From Protula sp. h YS-2021 (lineage: Eukaryota > Annelida > Polychaeta > Sabellida > Serpulidae): a stretch of DNA of 64,000 nt. The notes under the pieces are model-generated. The model made no database searches. It saw only the letters and a list, made by a program, of their open reading frames with translations, and was not told the origin of the DNA. The translations under genes were made by a program, and so were the position numbers. Positions 1 to 10,566 of this stretch are shown here, piece after piece; within the stretch, counting starts at the first letter, position 1, and each line of letters opens with the position of its first letter. The DNA lies in NCBI GenBank assembly GCA_949752745.1, contig OX457027.1:12255593-12319592 (forward strand), written 5' to 3'.

Positions 1-102
1 CGGGACAAAACGCCTGCCGATCGCGTGCTGTAAATGGCCTCTCTCTCAGCTGCTTCTGCTGTTCCAAAATGCTGAACACAGGTCCCCTTAAACTGTGGTC
101 GC

Positions 103-243
<141 letters not shown>

Positions 244-341
244 GTTGGAGATGTAAAACATATGTAAAACATATCTCATGAAAAGCAAAACCAGTCTGCG
301 GATGGTCCTAGAATCCCGTGGGCCAGGGCCGAAAACACACA

Positions 342-408
342 AGATGTGTTGATCTGTTAGCAACAATGTGTTGGTCTGTTTGCAACATTGTGTTGGTCTG
401 TTAGCAAC
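342..408. repeat. short 24-bp tandem repeat, about 3 copies
   Basis: Three near-identical units of about 24 bases share the core TGTTGGTCTGTTAGCAAC. The rest of the stretch from 242 to 597 is AT-rich and shows no recognisable gene. Confidence 0.8.
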
Positions 409-597
409 TTGAAAAATTATTTAAAAATTGTAAGAAATAATGAAAGTACATTGTATTAAAAAAAGGAAAATAATAAAATTGAAGATTTCTTTTTATTTTA
501 AAACTTTTTTACTCCCAAGTGAACGTTTAACCAAGGTTTGTATGAGGTCGCGAAGACTAACGGCCAATGTGCGGCCTTTCTGAAAAACCACACGTCT

Positions 598-875
598 CAT
601 GAAAATATCTACCGTCAGTCTCTTGAAGATATCTCCAATCAGTCTCTTGACGATATCACCCATCAGTTTTCAGACGATATCTACCATCAGTCTCTTGACG
701 ATATCACCCATCAGTTTTCAGACGATATCTACCATCAGTCTCTTGACGATATCTCCCATCAGTCGCCTGACGATATCTCCCATCAGTGTCTTGGCAATAT
801 CTCCCATCAGTTTCCTGACGATTTCTCTCATCCGTCTCTTGACGATATCTCCCATCTTTCTCCTGATCATATCCT
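598..875. repeat. 24-bp minisatellite
   Basis: About eleven units of 24 bases contain GATATC followed by a CATCAG/TCTCTTGAC core. Because 24 is a multiple of three, one plus-strand frame reads as an 8-residue repeat (DDISHQSL-like). The strict repeat and the lack of conserved sequence outside the array argue against a protein. Confidence 0.9.
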
Positions 876-1079
876 CGCATTACGGAATAAGCGGAGTGCG
901 CCTCAGAGGAGACAAATCGAATATATTCTTTTTTCCTCGCCACGAAATCGCAACGTCTGCCCAGTCTGTCCCGGCATCTCTCCGACTTCTACTTCCGACG
1001 TCTGTCCTTCCGGGGAAGAAGTATTGTCTTGGCGTTGATATAATACAAATAACCACGTTAACCAGACGCCAGATGACAA

Positions 1080-2075
1080 CGTCTGTCCAACGCCTGTCTA
1101 ACTTCTATGCAACGTCTGTTCAACGCCTGTCCAACGTCCATGCAATGTCTGTCCAACGCCTTCGAACGTCTATGTAACGTCTGTCACCACCTTCAAACGT
1201 CTACACAACGACTGTGCAACGCATATCCAGCGTCTATACAACGCCTACCAAACGCTTTCCAACTCCTACCAACCTCTCTCCATCACCTGTCCTGCGTCTC
1301 TCCCACGTCTGTCCAGCGTCTTTTAAACGCCCATTCAGCGTCTCTCCTTCATCTGTCCAGCGTTTGTCCAGCGTCTCTGCTTCATCTGTCCAGCGTTTGT
1401 CCAGCGTCTCTCCTTCATCCGTCCAGTGTTTGTCCAGCGTCTCTCCTTCATCCGTCCAGTGTTTGTCCAGCGTCTCTCCTTCATCCGTCCAGTGTTTGTC
1501 CAGCGTCTCTCCTTCATCTGCCCAGCGTTTGTCCAGCGTCTCTCCTTCACCTGTCCAGCGTTTGTCCAGCGTCTCTCCTTCGTCTGTCCAGCGTCTCTCC
1601 TTCATCTGTCCAGCGTTTGTCCAGCGTCTCTGCTTCATCTGCCCAGCGTTTGTCCAGCGTCTCTCCTTCACCTGTCCAGCGTTTGTCCAGCGTCTCTCCT
1701 TCGTCTGTCCAGCGTCTCTCCTTCATCTGCCCAGCGTTTGTCCAGCGTCTCTCCTTCACTTGTCCAGCGTTTGTCCAGCGTCTCTCCTTCGTCTGTCCAG
1801 CGTCTCTCCTTCATCTGTCCAGCGTTTGTCCAGCGTCTCTGCTTCATCTGTCCAGCGTTTGTCCAGCGTCTCTCCTTCATCCGTCCAGTGTTTGTCCAGC
1901 GTCTCTCCTTCATCCGTCCAGTGTTTGTCCAGCGTCTCTCCTTCATCTGCCCAGCGTTTGTCCAGCGTCTCTCCTTCACCTGTCCAGCGTTTGTCCAGCG
2001 TCTCTCCTTCGTCTGTCCAGCGTCTCTCCTTCATCTGTCCAGCGTTTGTCCAGCGTCTCTCCTGCCTCTGTCTCT
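1080..2075. repeat. 33-bp minisatellite with higher-order blocks
   Basis: This pyrimidine-rich array of about 1 kb starts with degenerate GTCTGTCCAACGCC units and settles into 33-bp units with the core GTCCAGCGTCTCTCCTTC. Single-base variants such as CCAGTG versus CCAGCG recur in blocks, so groups of units were duplicated together. Several frames on both strands stay open across it, as expected for a stop-free unit whose length is a multiple of three. It is not coding. Confidence 0.95.
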
Positions 2076-2084
2076 GGAATCTAA

Positions 2085-2575
2085 TGTCGCATGTTCAGTT
2101 GTTCCTTTTGGATAGCTTGTTATACAAAACATCACGTTAATTTCTTTACATAGCTGATGATTATAACACTGTTGTGCGTCCTTTATGCGATGGCGTAACA
2201 AAAGAACGTTTTTGTGTGAATGTGAATTGTGTCCTCACTGCTGCTGTTTACTGGCAGTAATTAATATAATAACAGTACTAAATTACTGTTAGTAATTCAT
2301 TAAGATAAACTGCAAATACAATGATGTTTTAATCATTCATTTTTCACTGATATTTTTTTTCCAAGCAACAGGTGCAGCTAAAAAAATCAAGGCATTAGTA
2401 TTTGAAATGATGACAAAGAACATTGATTTAATCGATTTTTTCATTCTCCTTGTGTTGTGCATACACGTGAGTAAAACACCCGGCAAGTTAATTATGTGTG
2501 GTTAAGTAATGGAAGTGAAAACCTAGAGCCAGTGAATTATTTGTGTGGTGAGAAATCGTTTTGCTAGAGCAAACA
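2085..2575. other. AT-rich stretch, nothing recognised
   Basis: This is unique, AT-rich sequence between two arrays. I see no exon, RNA gene or repeat in it. If the calbindin-like exon at 5006-5120 is real, this is probably intronic for that gene. Confidence 0.6.
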
Positions 2576-2782
<207 letters not shown>

Positions 2783-2884
2783 TGTGTGAATTTAAAGAGT
2801 TAGTGGCATTGTCTCCCAACGCCCCTCACGTTATTTACGAAATAAGGTGCTACATCAGTCTCTGTACGTCTAGACAACCTGGAA

Positions 2885-3345
2885 GGGTGGTCGGGTGGAT
2901 GGGTGGTCAATAGGCTTGGTGGTTGGGTGGTTGGGTGGCTTGGTGACTTGGTGGCTTGGTGGGTGGGTGGGTGGGTGGGTGGCTTGATGGTTGGTAGGTT
3001 AGGTAGCTTGGTGGTTGATAGGCTTGGTGGTTGGGTGGTTGGGTGACTTGGGGGTTTGGTAGTTTGTTGGTTGGGTGATTGGGTGGCTTGGTTGGTTGAG
3101 TAGCTTGGTGGTTGGGTGGGTGGGTCGCTTGGTAGATGGGTTATTGGTTGGCTTGGTGTTTGGGTGGGTGAGTGGCTTAATGGTTGGGTGGCTTGGGATT
3201 GGTTGGTTGGGTGGCTTGGTGGTTGGGTGGCTTGGGATTGGTTGGTTGGGTGGCTTGGTGGTTGGGTGGATGGGTGGCTTAATGGTTGGTTGGCTTGGTG
3301 TTTGGTTGGTTGGGTGGCTTGGTGGTTGGGTCCTTTGGTGGCTTT
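2885..3345. repeat. G/T-rich minisatellite
   Basis: This strand-asymmetric array is built from GGTTGGGTGG and CTTGGTGG modules with almost no C in the units. Longer copies of about 42 bases (TTGGGATTGGTTGGTTGGG) recur near 3195-3260. The Trp/Gly/Leu-rich plus-strand frames are repeat artefacts. Confidence 0.92.
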
Positions 3346-3471
3346 TCGCCCCTCAGCACAATTTTCAAATCATTCATTGACACTCATGCTCAATTCTTAT
3401 ATTTCTATAAGGAATGTAGAATGTAGTTTTTTCACTGAGTCTAGAGACCAGAATAAAGAATCCACTTTCTA

Positions 3472-4518
3472 TGAAATGCCGTTTTAACATTTAAAGCTCA
3501 ATTTTTTTATATCAAAATATAATTAAAGATATAAGAAGTCAATTCATATTTCAATAATTTATTTTTTGCTATCACTAATTGAATTTTAGATGGCTACAAT
3601 TTATTTTTGAGATAAAAAACTCAATTTTACATACTTTAATTTTTTTTTACAAACACTAAAAATTTAAAGAAAGATTTTCTATACAAGGACCAGTCATTAT
3701 TTATTTACAGATGTGTGTTTCTGAATTTCTTATTTAAAAAATAGACTGATATTTTGATATCAAAAATCAATTTTGATATCTTTCCATAAAAAAATTATGG
3801 AATGCCATTTTCACATTTATTGTGGAATTGTTGATCTTAAGGATTTATTTTTGATCTTAGAAATTGATTTACGATATCAAGAATTAATTTTTGATCTGAA
3901 AAATCCATATTTTGATATCAAGAATGATTTAATGATATCTAAAATTGATTTTTGGAGATCAAAAACTCAATTCTTGATAGCAAAAATGAAATATTTGATA
4001 GCAAAATATCAATTTTGAGCCGGATAATTCATTTCCTTTATTGATATCAAGAATTTATTTCAGATATCATTATTTCTGAATGACACTTTTTTGCTTTGTA
4101 TTTTGAAATCGGCAAATGATTTTTTGATCTCAAAAATTGATTTTTGATATCACTATTTTTTAAATAAAAAATTTAGAAGCACAGACCTGTAAATTAATAA
4201 TGACTGATCTTTGTATACTGTACAAAAAGAAGCAATTCATGCGATCAAAAATTGTGTTGTTATTTTTAATCTCAATAATTAAAGTTTTCATCTCTAAAAT
4301 GTAATTATCGATTCGTTAAATTTTATATAAATGCGTGTCTCCCTTAAGATTTTTTAAGTTTGTAAATTTGATTTTTTTATTTCAAAAATAAATTGTTGCC
4401 GTCTAAGATTCAATTATTGATAACAAAACATAAATTATTGAGATCTGCATTGATTGCTTTATATATTTAATTATATCTTGATATCAAAATAAGCGTTAAA
4501 TGTTAAAACGGCATTCCA
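3472..4518. mobile_element. palindromic MITE-like element flanked by TA
   Basis: The left end (from 3472, TGAAATGCCGTTTTAACA) and the right end (to 4518, TGTTAAAACGGCATTCCA) are inverted copies. Inverted similarity continues inward: the segment around 3675-3735 with CAGTCATTATT is matched in reverse around 4140-4210. The element is thus one imperfect palindrome of 1,047 bases. It is bordered by TA on both sides (3470-3471 and 4519-4520), which fits the TA target duplication of Tc1/mariner-type elements. The interior is filled with TTTTGATATCAAAAA-type words and encodes no transposase. An extra copy of the end motif lies near 3797-3820. The superfamily assignment is inference. Confidence 0.8.
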
Positions 4519-4520
4519 TA

Positions 4521-5005
4521 AATTTTCATGTTCGTTTCAATTTGCTTTTTAACTTAAATACTCCTGCGTAAATCCAAAGTTTGGAAGGAACTCACATGGT
4601 GTTTTCAAGAATGCCTGCCCTGTCTACTTAAGCAAAGGACCAGGGCAGTTTCGCACTCTGAACGCTAAGCGGATTCATTAAGCTTTAAATTTTTGACTTG
4701 GTCTGCAGAGAAAAAAATTCCCGGCAACAATTATATCCTCGTGAAGTCGGACATCCAAGGACACGTCCAGAGTGTCAAGAGCCCCGGAGGCGGACGGGGG
4801 GGGGGGGGGGGAGGGGGTGGGGTGGGCGGAGGAGGGGAAGGGCTTATATCATATCTCAGTTGTTAAAGTATAAGGCACACAATGACTAAAATTGTGTGGT
4901 ATCCATGGGCACCATCTTTCTGAAATCTTTAATTGACTAACTGCACTGTGGGCATTTGAGATGAGATTATACCTTATCTTATCTTATCTTATCTTAGATA
5001 CCTAC
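4521..5005. other. probable intronic sequence with a G-run and (TTATC)n tract
   Basis: This holds a G-rich tract at about 4795-4840, including 13 consecutive G, and a (CTTAT)n repeat at about 4969-4996 next to the splice donor of the calbindin-like exon. No exon was found here on either strand. Confidence 0.6.
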
Positions 5006-5120
5006 CATCAGAGTCGTAGTGGTTCCACACCTCCATGAACTGTGTAGCCGTGAACTTTTTGAATTGCTTTGATTTCGTATCCCGGAATTGTTTGAGGAAA
5101 TTCTCCTTTCCCGTAGCCAT
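5006..5120 (-). CDS. calbindin-32/calbindin-like EF-hand protein, first coding exon (partial)
   Basis: Reading the minus strand from the ATG at 5120-5118 gives 38 codons plus one base, ending at a clear donor (G^GTAGGT, intron starting at 5005). The peptide begins MATGKENFLKQFRD and ends TATQFMEVWNHYDSDG, that is, an EF-hand entering helix followed by the start of its calcium loop (D-x-D-G). This is the N-terminal pattern of the hexa-EF-hand calbindin family: Drosophila calbindin-32 has the same order, with an FxxQxRD segment, a basic linker, then QFMxVWxHYDxDG. Family members are cytosolic calcium buffers and sensors, mostly in neurons and some muscles. The phase-1 donor splits the loop glycine codon, so the next exon should begin by completing it. 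That exon was not found between 1 and 5000, so the gene probably continues left of the window. The ATG has G at +4 and follows an A-rich leader. I am fairly sure of the family and less sure of the paralogue. Confidence 0.78.
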
Positions 5121-6320
5121 GTTTTTTTTTTCTTTTTCTTCCGCACCCCCGTTTCTTCTCACGTTTTACTTTATTATATGTAAGTGTAGATATATATAAA
5201 TATATATATATAGATATCCCGGTAGGCGTTTGATCGATCAATATACAAATAAAACAGATTTCCTCAATGACAAATGTGACAGCACTGTTCAGCAGTTAAC
5301 AACGGTCCAACAGTAATGCGAAATTGCCAATCTCATTTCAACTGACTAAGAAAAAAGCAAAGCCCCCTCCTGCTTGTATATATACCTATTTGATTACCAT
5401 CAGCACTAAGTTCTTTTAATGACAATTATTACATTCAATTAAAAAAACATATATATCCTGCAAGTGTCACTTTAAAAATCGATAATTACTGAAAGTTTTT
5501 TTTTTTAATTTGTGTACAAGTAAGGTAGTTTTAGTGGTGTCCCACTGTTGTGTCTCCTCTCTGACTGCTTGCGGCAAACACACGTGACTGTCATAAGGGA
5601 ATGAAGTCCTCAGTGAGTGAAGCTTCAAGCGCAGGTGGTGTCTTCAGCAAAGCTTCCGAGGCTATAAATTAGTCCTAACCCTACGATTCATCCAGTTTTA
5701 TGCTCTGTCCTCTGTTTTGCCCGCAGAAAGAAAAAAAACGGGGCGGTCAATTTCGTATGGCGAGAGCCATTAATATTGAGTATTCCCCCCACCCACGGTG
5801 AAAGAAAGCCATTTAGTAATGACGGAACGAAATGAATATGTGCTTCAGGTTATAGCTATTACCTTTACTGTTACTTCGGAAGTCGTCCACTCGTTACAGC
5901 AGACGCCATGTTTGGCAGCTTTTAAAAATCGATTGATGTACCTGAGTCAGCCTATTGATCTGTTTAATGGGCTTTGGCGTGTTCTTTGAACTTTTAGCCC
6001 GAAGAAAACTCGACTGGCTCCACGACAATAACAGTCACGTGTTCTATGTGATTCTGTTTATATATTGCTCATTTCATTTAAATTTTAAAATGACTATTAA
6101 ATGCCATTCTAGTTCAAAACAGATACTTAATTAGAAGTTTTAAAACCTGTCATTTGTATGATATCATGGAAATTTCCACAGAAATAGCATCACAATTAAC
6201 CTTTGATATTGTTTACATGTCTTTTTTTTATCCTTTTTAATCTCTTTTTTTTCCAGTATCTTTCGATACCTTTTAATTTATTTATACCTCATACCATATT
6301 GCGAATATTCTTAAGTGGCA
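5121..6320. other. upstream region of the calbindin-like exon, no gene recognised
   Basis: This is unique sequence. Part of it should hold the 5' UTR and promoter of the minus-strand exon ending at 5120. A TTTATAG word on the minus strand (about 5662-5668), followed by GC-richer sequence at about 5560-5660, is a weak core-promoter candidate. A short TA tract lies at about 5170-5215. No other exon was seen. Confidence 0.45.
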
Positions 6321-6915
6321 TTTCTGACGTCATACTGACGACGTTCCTACGTCGATTACCGACGCCATTTTGAAGCTAAATTTACGACGTCGACTCGACG
6401 TCGTTTAGACTTGAACATTTTTTTTAAACAAACTACTTCACGATGGTTTTGCTTTCTGTAGTGCATCTGCTGTGTGCACACTGCGATACAAAATGAAAAA
6501 AAAAAACAAAAAACGACGACGCCGATCTCAAATCAGTTTGATGTTGCGGCGTTGTTCTTACAAATTCCAACATTTGTTGCAACTTCTGATCAACTGCGTG
6601 ACGTCATTGTCCTCACAGAATAACCACGAAAAAAGATCAAATTGAAGATGCAAAATTTTTTTTTCACTGCAAAAGTTTTGTCGAATTTCATTTTCAAACA
6701 CTTGGTCAAAAAATAATATTCTTAAAATCACTTTCTCTCTTCAAATAAAATTTTTAACTTTTAAGCCGGATTTTGGTTTGCCTTCCCTTTGCAAAAAACC
6801 CAGTGTTTTTTTCAGGTTCCAAAGCCTTTTTAAATAACTTTTTTCGCTAGACTGAAACTCTTCCAGAAAAAGCTTGGGTACCCTACAAAACTGCCGACGC
6901 ATAAACGACGTCGTT
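6321..6915. other. ACGTC-rich stretch and AT-rich sequence beside the foldback element
   Basis: At 6328-6412 the words GACGTC and CGACG recur many times, as they do in the satellite at 9.1-9.6 kb and in the stretch at 10.0-10.4 kb. The rest is AT-rich and unannotated. The foldback element inserted at the right edge. Confidence 0.5.
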
Positions 6916-9005
6916 AGTAGTAGGGAAATGGTGGTTCGAAAACAGGAAGTGACGTCATCAGACCCCCCTACCCCCACCCCCCTACCCCCTACCCCCCACT
7001 CCCCCTACCCCCCACCCCCTACCCCCCTACCCCCCTAGGGGTAAGAAAATTTTGTGATTGCAGCATAGTTATCCGTTTCAGACGATTCTGAGCAACTTTG
7101 GTTTTTATGACCCCCCCCCCCCCCCCCATCATGCAACACTGTGTAGTTGAACAGCCACAGACATCATTCAAAGACGAGAGCAGACCTTTTTGTTCTCCTT
7201 CGAAAAACTTGGGCAAACTTTTGGTTTTTGGTTTTTTGTGACATTATGTGACAACATGCGACTGTGACATTATGTGACTTTATGTGATCAGTGACATTAT
7301 GTGACTCTGTGACTTTTTTAACATAATAGCCATATTTCTATGTCTATTTTCACTATTATTATTATTATAATATTTAATTAGTCATGTTTCAATGGTTCTA
7401 TTACAATAACCACACACACAGCATAGGAATAAGTACATGAAAGGTCTCAGAGTGTGGGGAAACCGATCGATAAATTTCAGAGTGCACTCGTTCAGAGCGT
7501 GGGAACGATCAATAATTTGAGAAGGAATGGGATTTTCCCTACGTTAAGTCCAATGTTATGTTTGATGTTATAGTAGTTGGAAAATGGTGCTTCTAGACCA
7601 ACTTTAACAAATTTAGTTTTTTGACAACATATAATGTATAAAATAAGTTTGAACATTTACCATGTTGAAGTAGGGAAAAATCAGGGTTCTAAACCAACTT
7701 TAACAAATTTAGTTTTTCACGTTTCAAACGATTCTACAACTTGGTTGATTGTTGGAAAATGGGAAGTGAAAATGTGGATAGTCATGTAGGAAAACTGCGC
7801 CCATTCAAACATGTAGTCGAATGGCAAGCCCATTTAAAAGACGTGTTCGAATGGCAAGCCCATTCAAAACACGTGTTCGAATAATTTTTCGAAGATATTA
7901 CGTCGTGGCATTGTTCAACAAATTGTTCAACATGTTCAACATGTTCAACAAGTTGTTCAACATGTTCAACATGTTCAACAAGTTCAACATGTTGAACATG
8001 TTGAACAACTTGTTGCACATGTTGAACATGTTGAACAATTTGTTGAACAATACCACGACGTAATATCTTCGAAAAATTATTCGAACACGTGTTTTGAATG
8101 AGCTTGCCATTCGAACACGTCTTTTAAATGGGCTTGCCATTCGACTACATGTTTGAATGGGCGCAGTTTTCCTACATAACTATCCACATTTTCACTTCCC
8201 ATTTTCCAACAATCAACCAAGTTGTAGAATCATTTGAAACGTGAAAAACTAAATTTGTTAAAGTTGGTTTAGAACCCTGATTTTTCCTACTTCAACATGA
8301 TAAAATGTTCAAACTTATTTTATACATTATATGTTGTCAAAAAACTAAATTGGTTAAAGTTGGTCTAGATGCACCATTTTCCAACTACTATAACATCAAA
8401 CATAACATTGGACTTAACGTAGGGAAAATCCCATTCCTTCTCAAATTATTGATCGTTCCCACGCTCTGAACGAGTGCACTCTGAAATTTATCGATCGGTT
8501 TCCCCACACTCTGAGACCTTTCATGTACTTATTCCTATGCTGTGTGTGTGGTTATTGTAATAGAACCATTGAAATATGACTAATTAAATATTATCATAAT
8601 AATAATAGTGAAAATAGACATAGAAATATGGCTATTATGTTAAAAAAGTCACAGAGTCACATAATGTCACTGATCACATAAAGTCACATAATGTCACAGT
8701 CGCATGTTGTCACATAATGTCACAAAAAACCAAAAACCAAAAGTTTGCCCAAGTTTTTCGAAGGAGAACAAAAAGGTCTGCTCTCGTCTTTGAATGATGT
8801 CTGTGGCTGTTCAACTACACAGTGTTACATGATGGGGGGGGGGGGTCATAAAAACCAAAGTTGCTCAGAATCGTCTGAAACGGATAACTATGCTGCAATC
8901 ACAAAATTTTCTTACCCCTAGGGGGGGTAGGGGGGTAGGGGGGTGGGGGGTAGGGGGGTCTGATGACGTCACTTCCTGTTTTCGAACCACCATTTCCCTA
9001 CTACT
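6916..9005. mobile_element. 2.1-kb foldback element (giant palindrome)
   Basis: The sequence from 6916 (AGTAGTAGGGAAATGGTGG) rightward is the near-perfect reverse complement of the sequence ending at 9005, giving two arms of about 1.04 kb. Matching landmarks include GACGTCATC near 6950 and 8962, the C/G runs at 6965-7040 and 8922-8960, the CACAGACATCATTC segment near 7157 and 8800, and CACACACAGCATAGGAATAAG near 7415 and 8525. The centre (about 7915-8050) is an array of GTTCAACAT and its inverse. The flanking hexamer GTCGTT occurs at 6910-6915 and again at 9006-9011, consistent with a 6-bp target duplication. No transposase frame exists, so it is non-autonomous. Mirror-image short frames on both arms are palindrome artefacts. 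It resembles Foldback/Galileo-type or MITE-like elements, but the family is not established. Confidence 0.9.
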
Positions 9006-9099
9006 GTCGTTAATCTCTAAACTGCATCGGCAGCGTTGGCAGCGGATTTGAAACATCGGTTATACTTCGGATATACGGCGGAATATATACGCATTTTTA

Positions 9100-9605
9100 G
9101 AAACATCGTATATGCATCGAAAATCGTTGGAAAAAAAGATGCCGATATTGCCAACGCGTATTATACGTATTTTTTAAACGCCTATAAAACGCATATTTTC
9201 CTATGTATAAACGATGTCGGAAATACATCGGAAAAAAGATGTCGATTTTGCAATCGTATATTATACGTATTATTTTATACATCTATAAAACGCATATTTT
9301 CCTATGTATAAACGACGTCGGAAATACATCAGAAAAAAAAGATGTCGATATTGCAATCGTACATTACACGTATTATTTTATACGTCTATAAAACGCATAT
9401 TTTCCTATGTATAAACGATGTCGGAAATACATCGGAGAAAAGATGTCGATATTGCAATCGTACATTATATACGTATTATTTTAAACGAGGTCGGAAATAC
9501 ATCGGAAAAAAGATGTCGATATTGCAATCGTATATTATGCGTCTTATTTTATACGCCCATAAAACGCATACTTTCCTATGTATAAACGACGTCGGAAATT
9601 TATCG
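9100..9605. repeat. 101-bp satellite, about 5 copies
   Basis: The word AAATACATC or a variant recurs at 9221, 9322, 9425, 9495 and 9596, and a diverged first copy starts near 9120. The period is about 101 bp with one copy shortened to 70. Each unit carries GATGTCGATATTGC and AAAACGCATATTTTCC. It encodes nothing. Confidence 0.9.
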
Positions 9606-9819
9606 ATTGACGTTTTGTAGGGGACATTATGAAGAATCAATAGTGGAGCATTATGAATATACTTGAAAATTATCATTTGCCTCAATAAACTATCCCTCAG
9701 CAAACATAAAGGAGGAAAAGACAATACAAATAACTAAATTTAAAAGCGCCAGCGGTAACAAAAAACGAAAATGTAAGAAGTAAACTTTTCGAGACGAAAT
9801 AGACCACTTAATTACACTG

Positions 9820-9905
9820 CCGAGGAAGCCCCAACCGCCGTGTAGTAGAGGTATGTTCCGCGCCTAGGAAGCAAAAGGTCCCCGGTTCAAACCCGAGTAA
9901 GTACT
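9820..9905 (+). mobile_element. possible tRNA-derived SINE head
   Basis: A TGTAGTAGAGG stretch at 9841-9851 resembles an RNA polymerase III A box. GGTTCAAACCC at 9884-9894 matches the B-box consensus GGTTCRANNCC. The spacing, with GCGCCTAGGAAGC between, is like a tRNA. No convincing acceptor stem closes around it and AT-rich DNA with TATGCTATG repeats follows, so a SINE or tRNA relic is more likely than a working tRNA gene. Confidence 0.4.
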
Positions 9906-10024
9906 AGTGTTCAGTTGCAATATATAAATATGCTATGTTGTATATTAATATGCTATGGTGTATGTATGAATATGTGAATTATGAATGGTTGGTAAGGGTT
10001 CAATGGGTCAGTTAAGGTTAGAAA

Positions 10025-10385
10025 CATTTTTTTCAAATGCGCACACGCATTTTTTACATGTCTAAAAACGCATATTTTCTGATTGTCACTTGGTCGAAAA
10101 TGCGTTTGAAAACCTCGGAAATATGCATTTTATACGTATAAAAATCATCGGAAGTTCGTCGGAAATGCATCGGAATATAAACGTGTAACCGACGTATATC
10201 CGACGGTTGGTAATACGTCGGATATGCGTCGAATATATGCATAATAAACTTTGTCGGAAAATATGCGCATAAACGACTAATAAACGATGAGCAAAACGGA
10301 AAAAATATGTGTATATCCGACGTATGGTGTCGATATTGCCGACGCATTTTATATGTATCTCCGACGTCGAAGAATTTGGGGGGTA
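10025..10385. repeat. degenerate ACGTC-rich repeat related to the 101-bp satellite
   Basis: Words such as AAAACGCATATTTTC, CGGAAATGCATCGGA and GTCGATATTGCCGACGC recur here without a fixed period. They match the 101-bp satellite unit in sense, so this is probably a diverged part of the same family. A C-rich tract (10395-10500) follows. Confidence 0.65.
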
Positions 10386-10566
10386 CATACTCTAAAATGG
10401 CATCCCTCCCTCCCCCTCTCTCCGCTCCCCTCGATCCGCTACCCCCTCCCCCCGCTACCCCCGCCACCCTCCTCCATCCCCCCCTCCTCGCTCCCGTTCG
10501 CCAAGAACTGTGCATTAATAAACCTGGTTATTTAATGAACATTCAGCGTATCTAAAATGACGAGGC

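Noticed and set aside
538..2140. Frames of 145-325 codons rich in Ser/Val/Gln/Leu or Arg/Trp/Thr
   Set aside because: They are translations of the 24-bp and 33-bp minisatellites, with mirror frames on both strands.
2885..3345. G/T-rich array considered as an interstitial telomere
   Set aside because: The units are GGTTGGGTGG and CTTGGTGG modules and do not contain a run of TTAGGG or another known telomere repeat.
5008..5241. 77-codon minus-strand frame
   Set aside because: It is a shadow. The conserved EF-hand reading lies in a different frame of the same DNA and ends at a splice donor.
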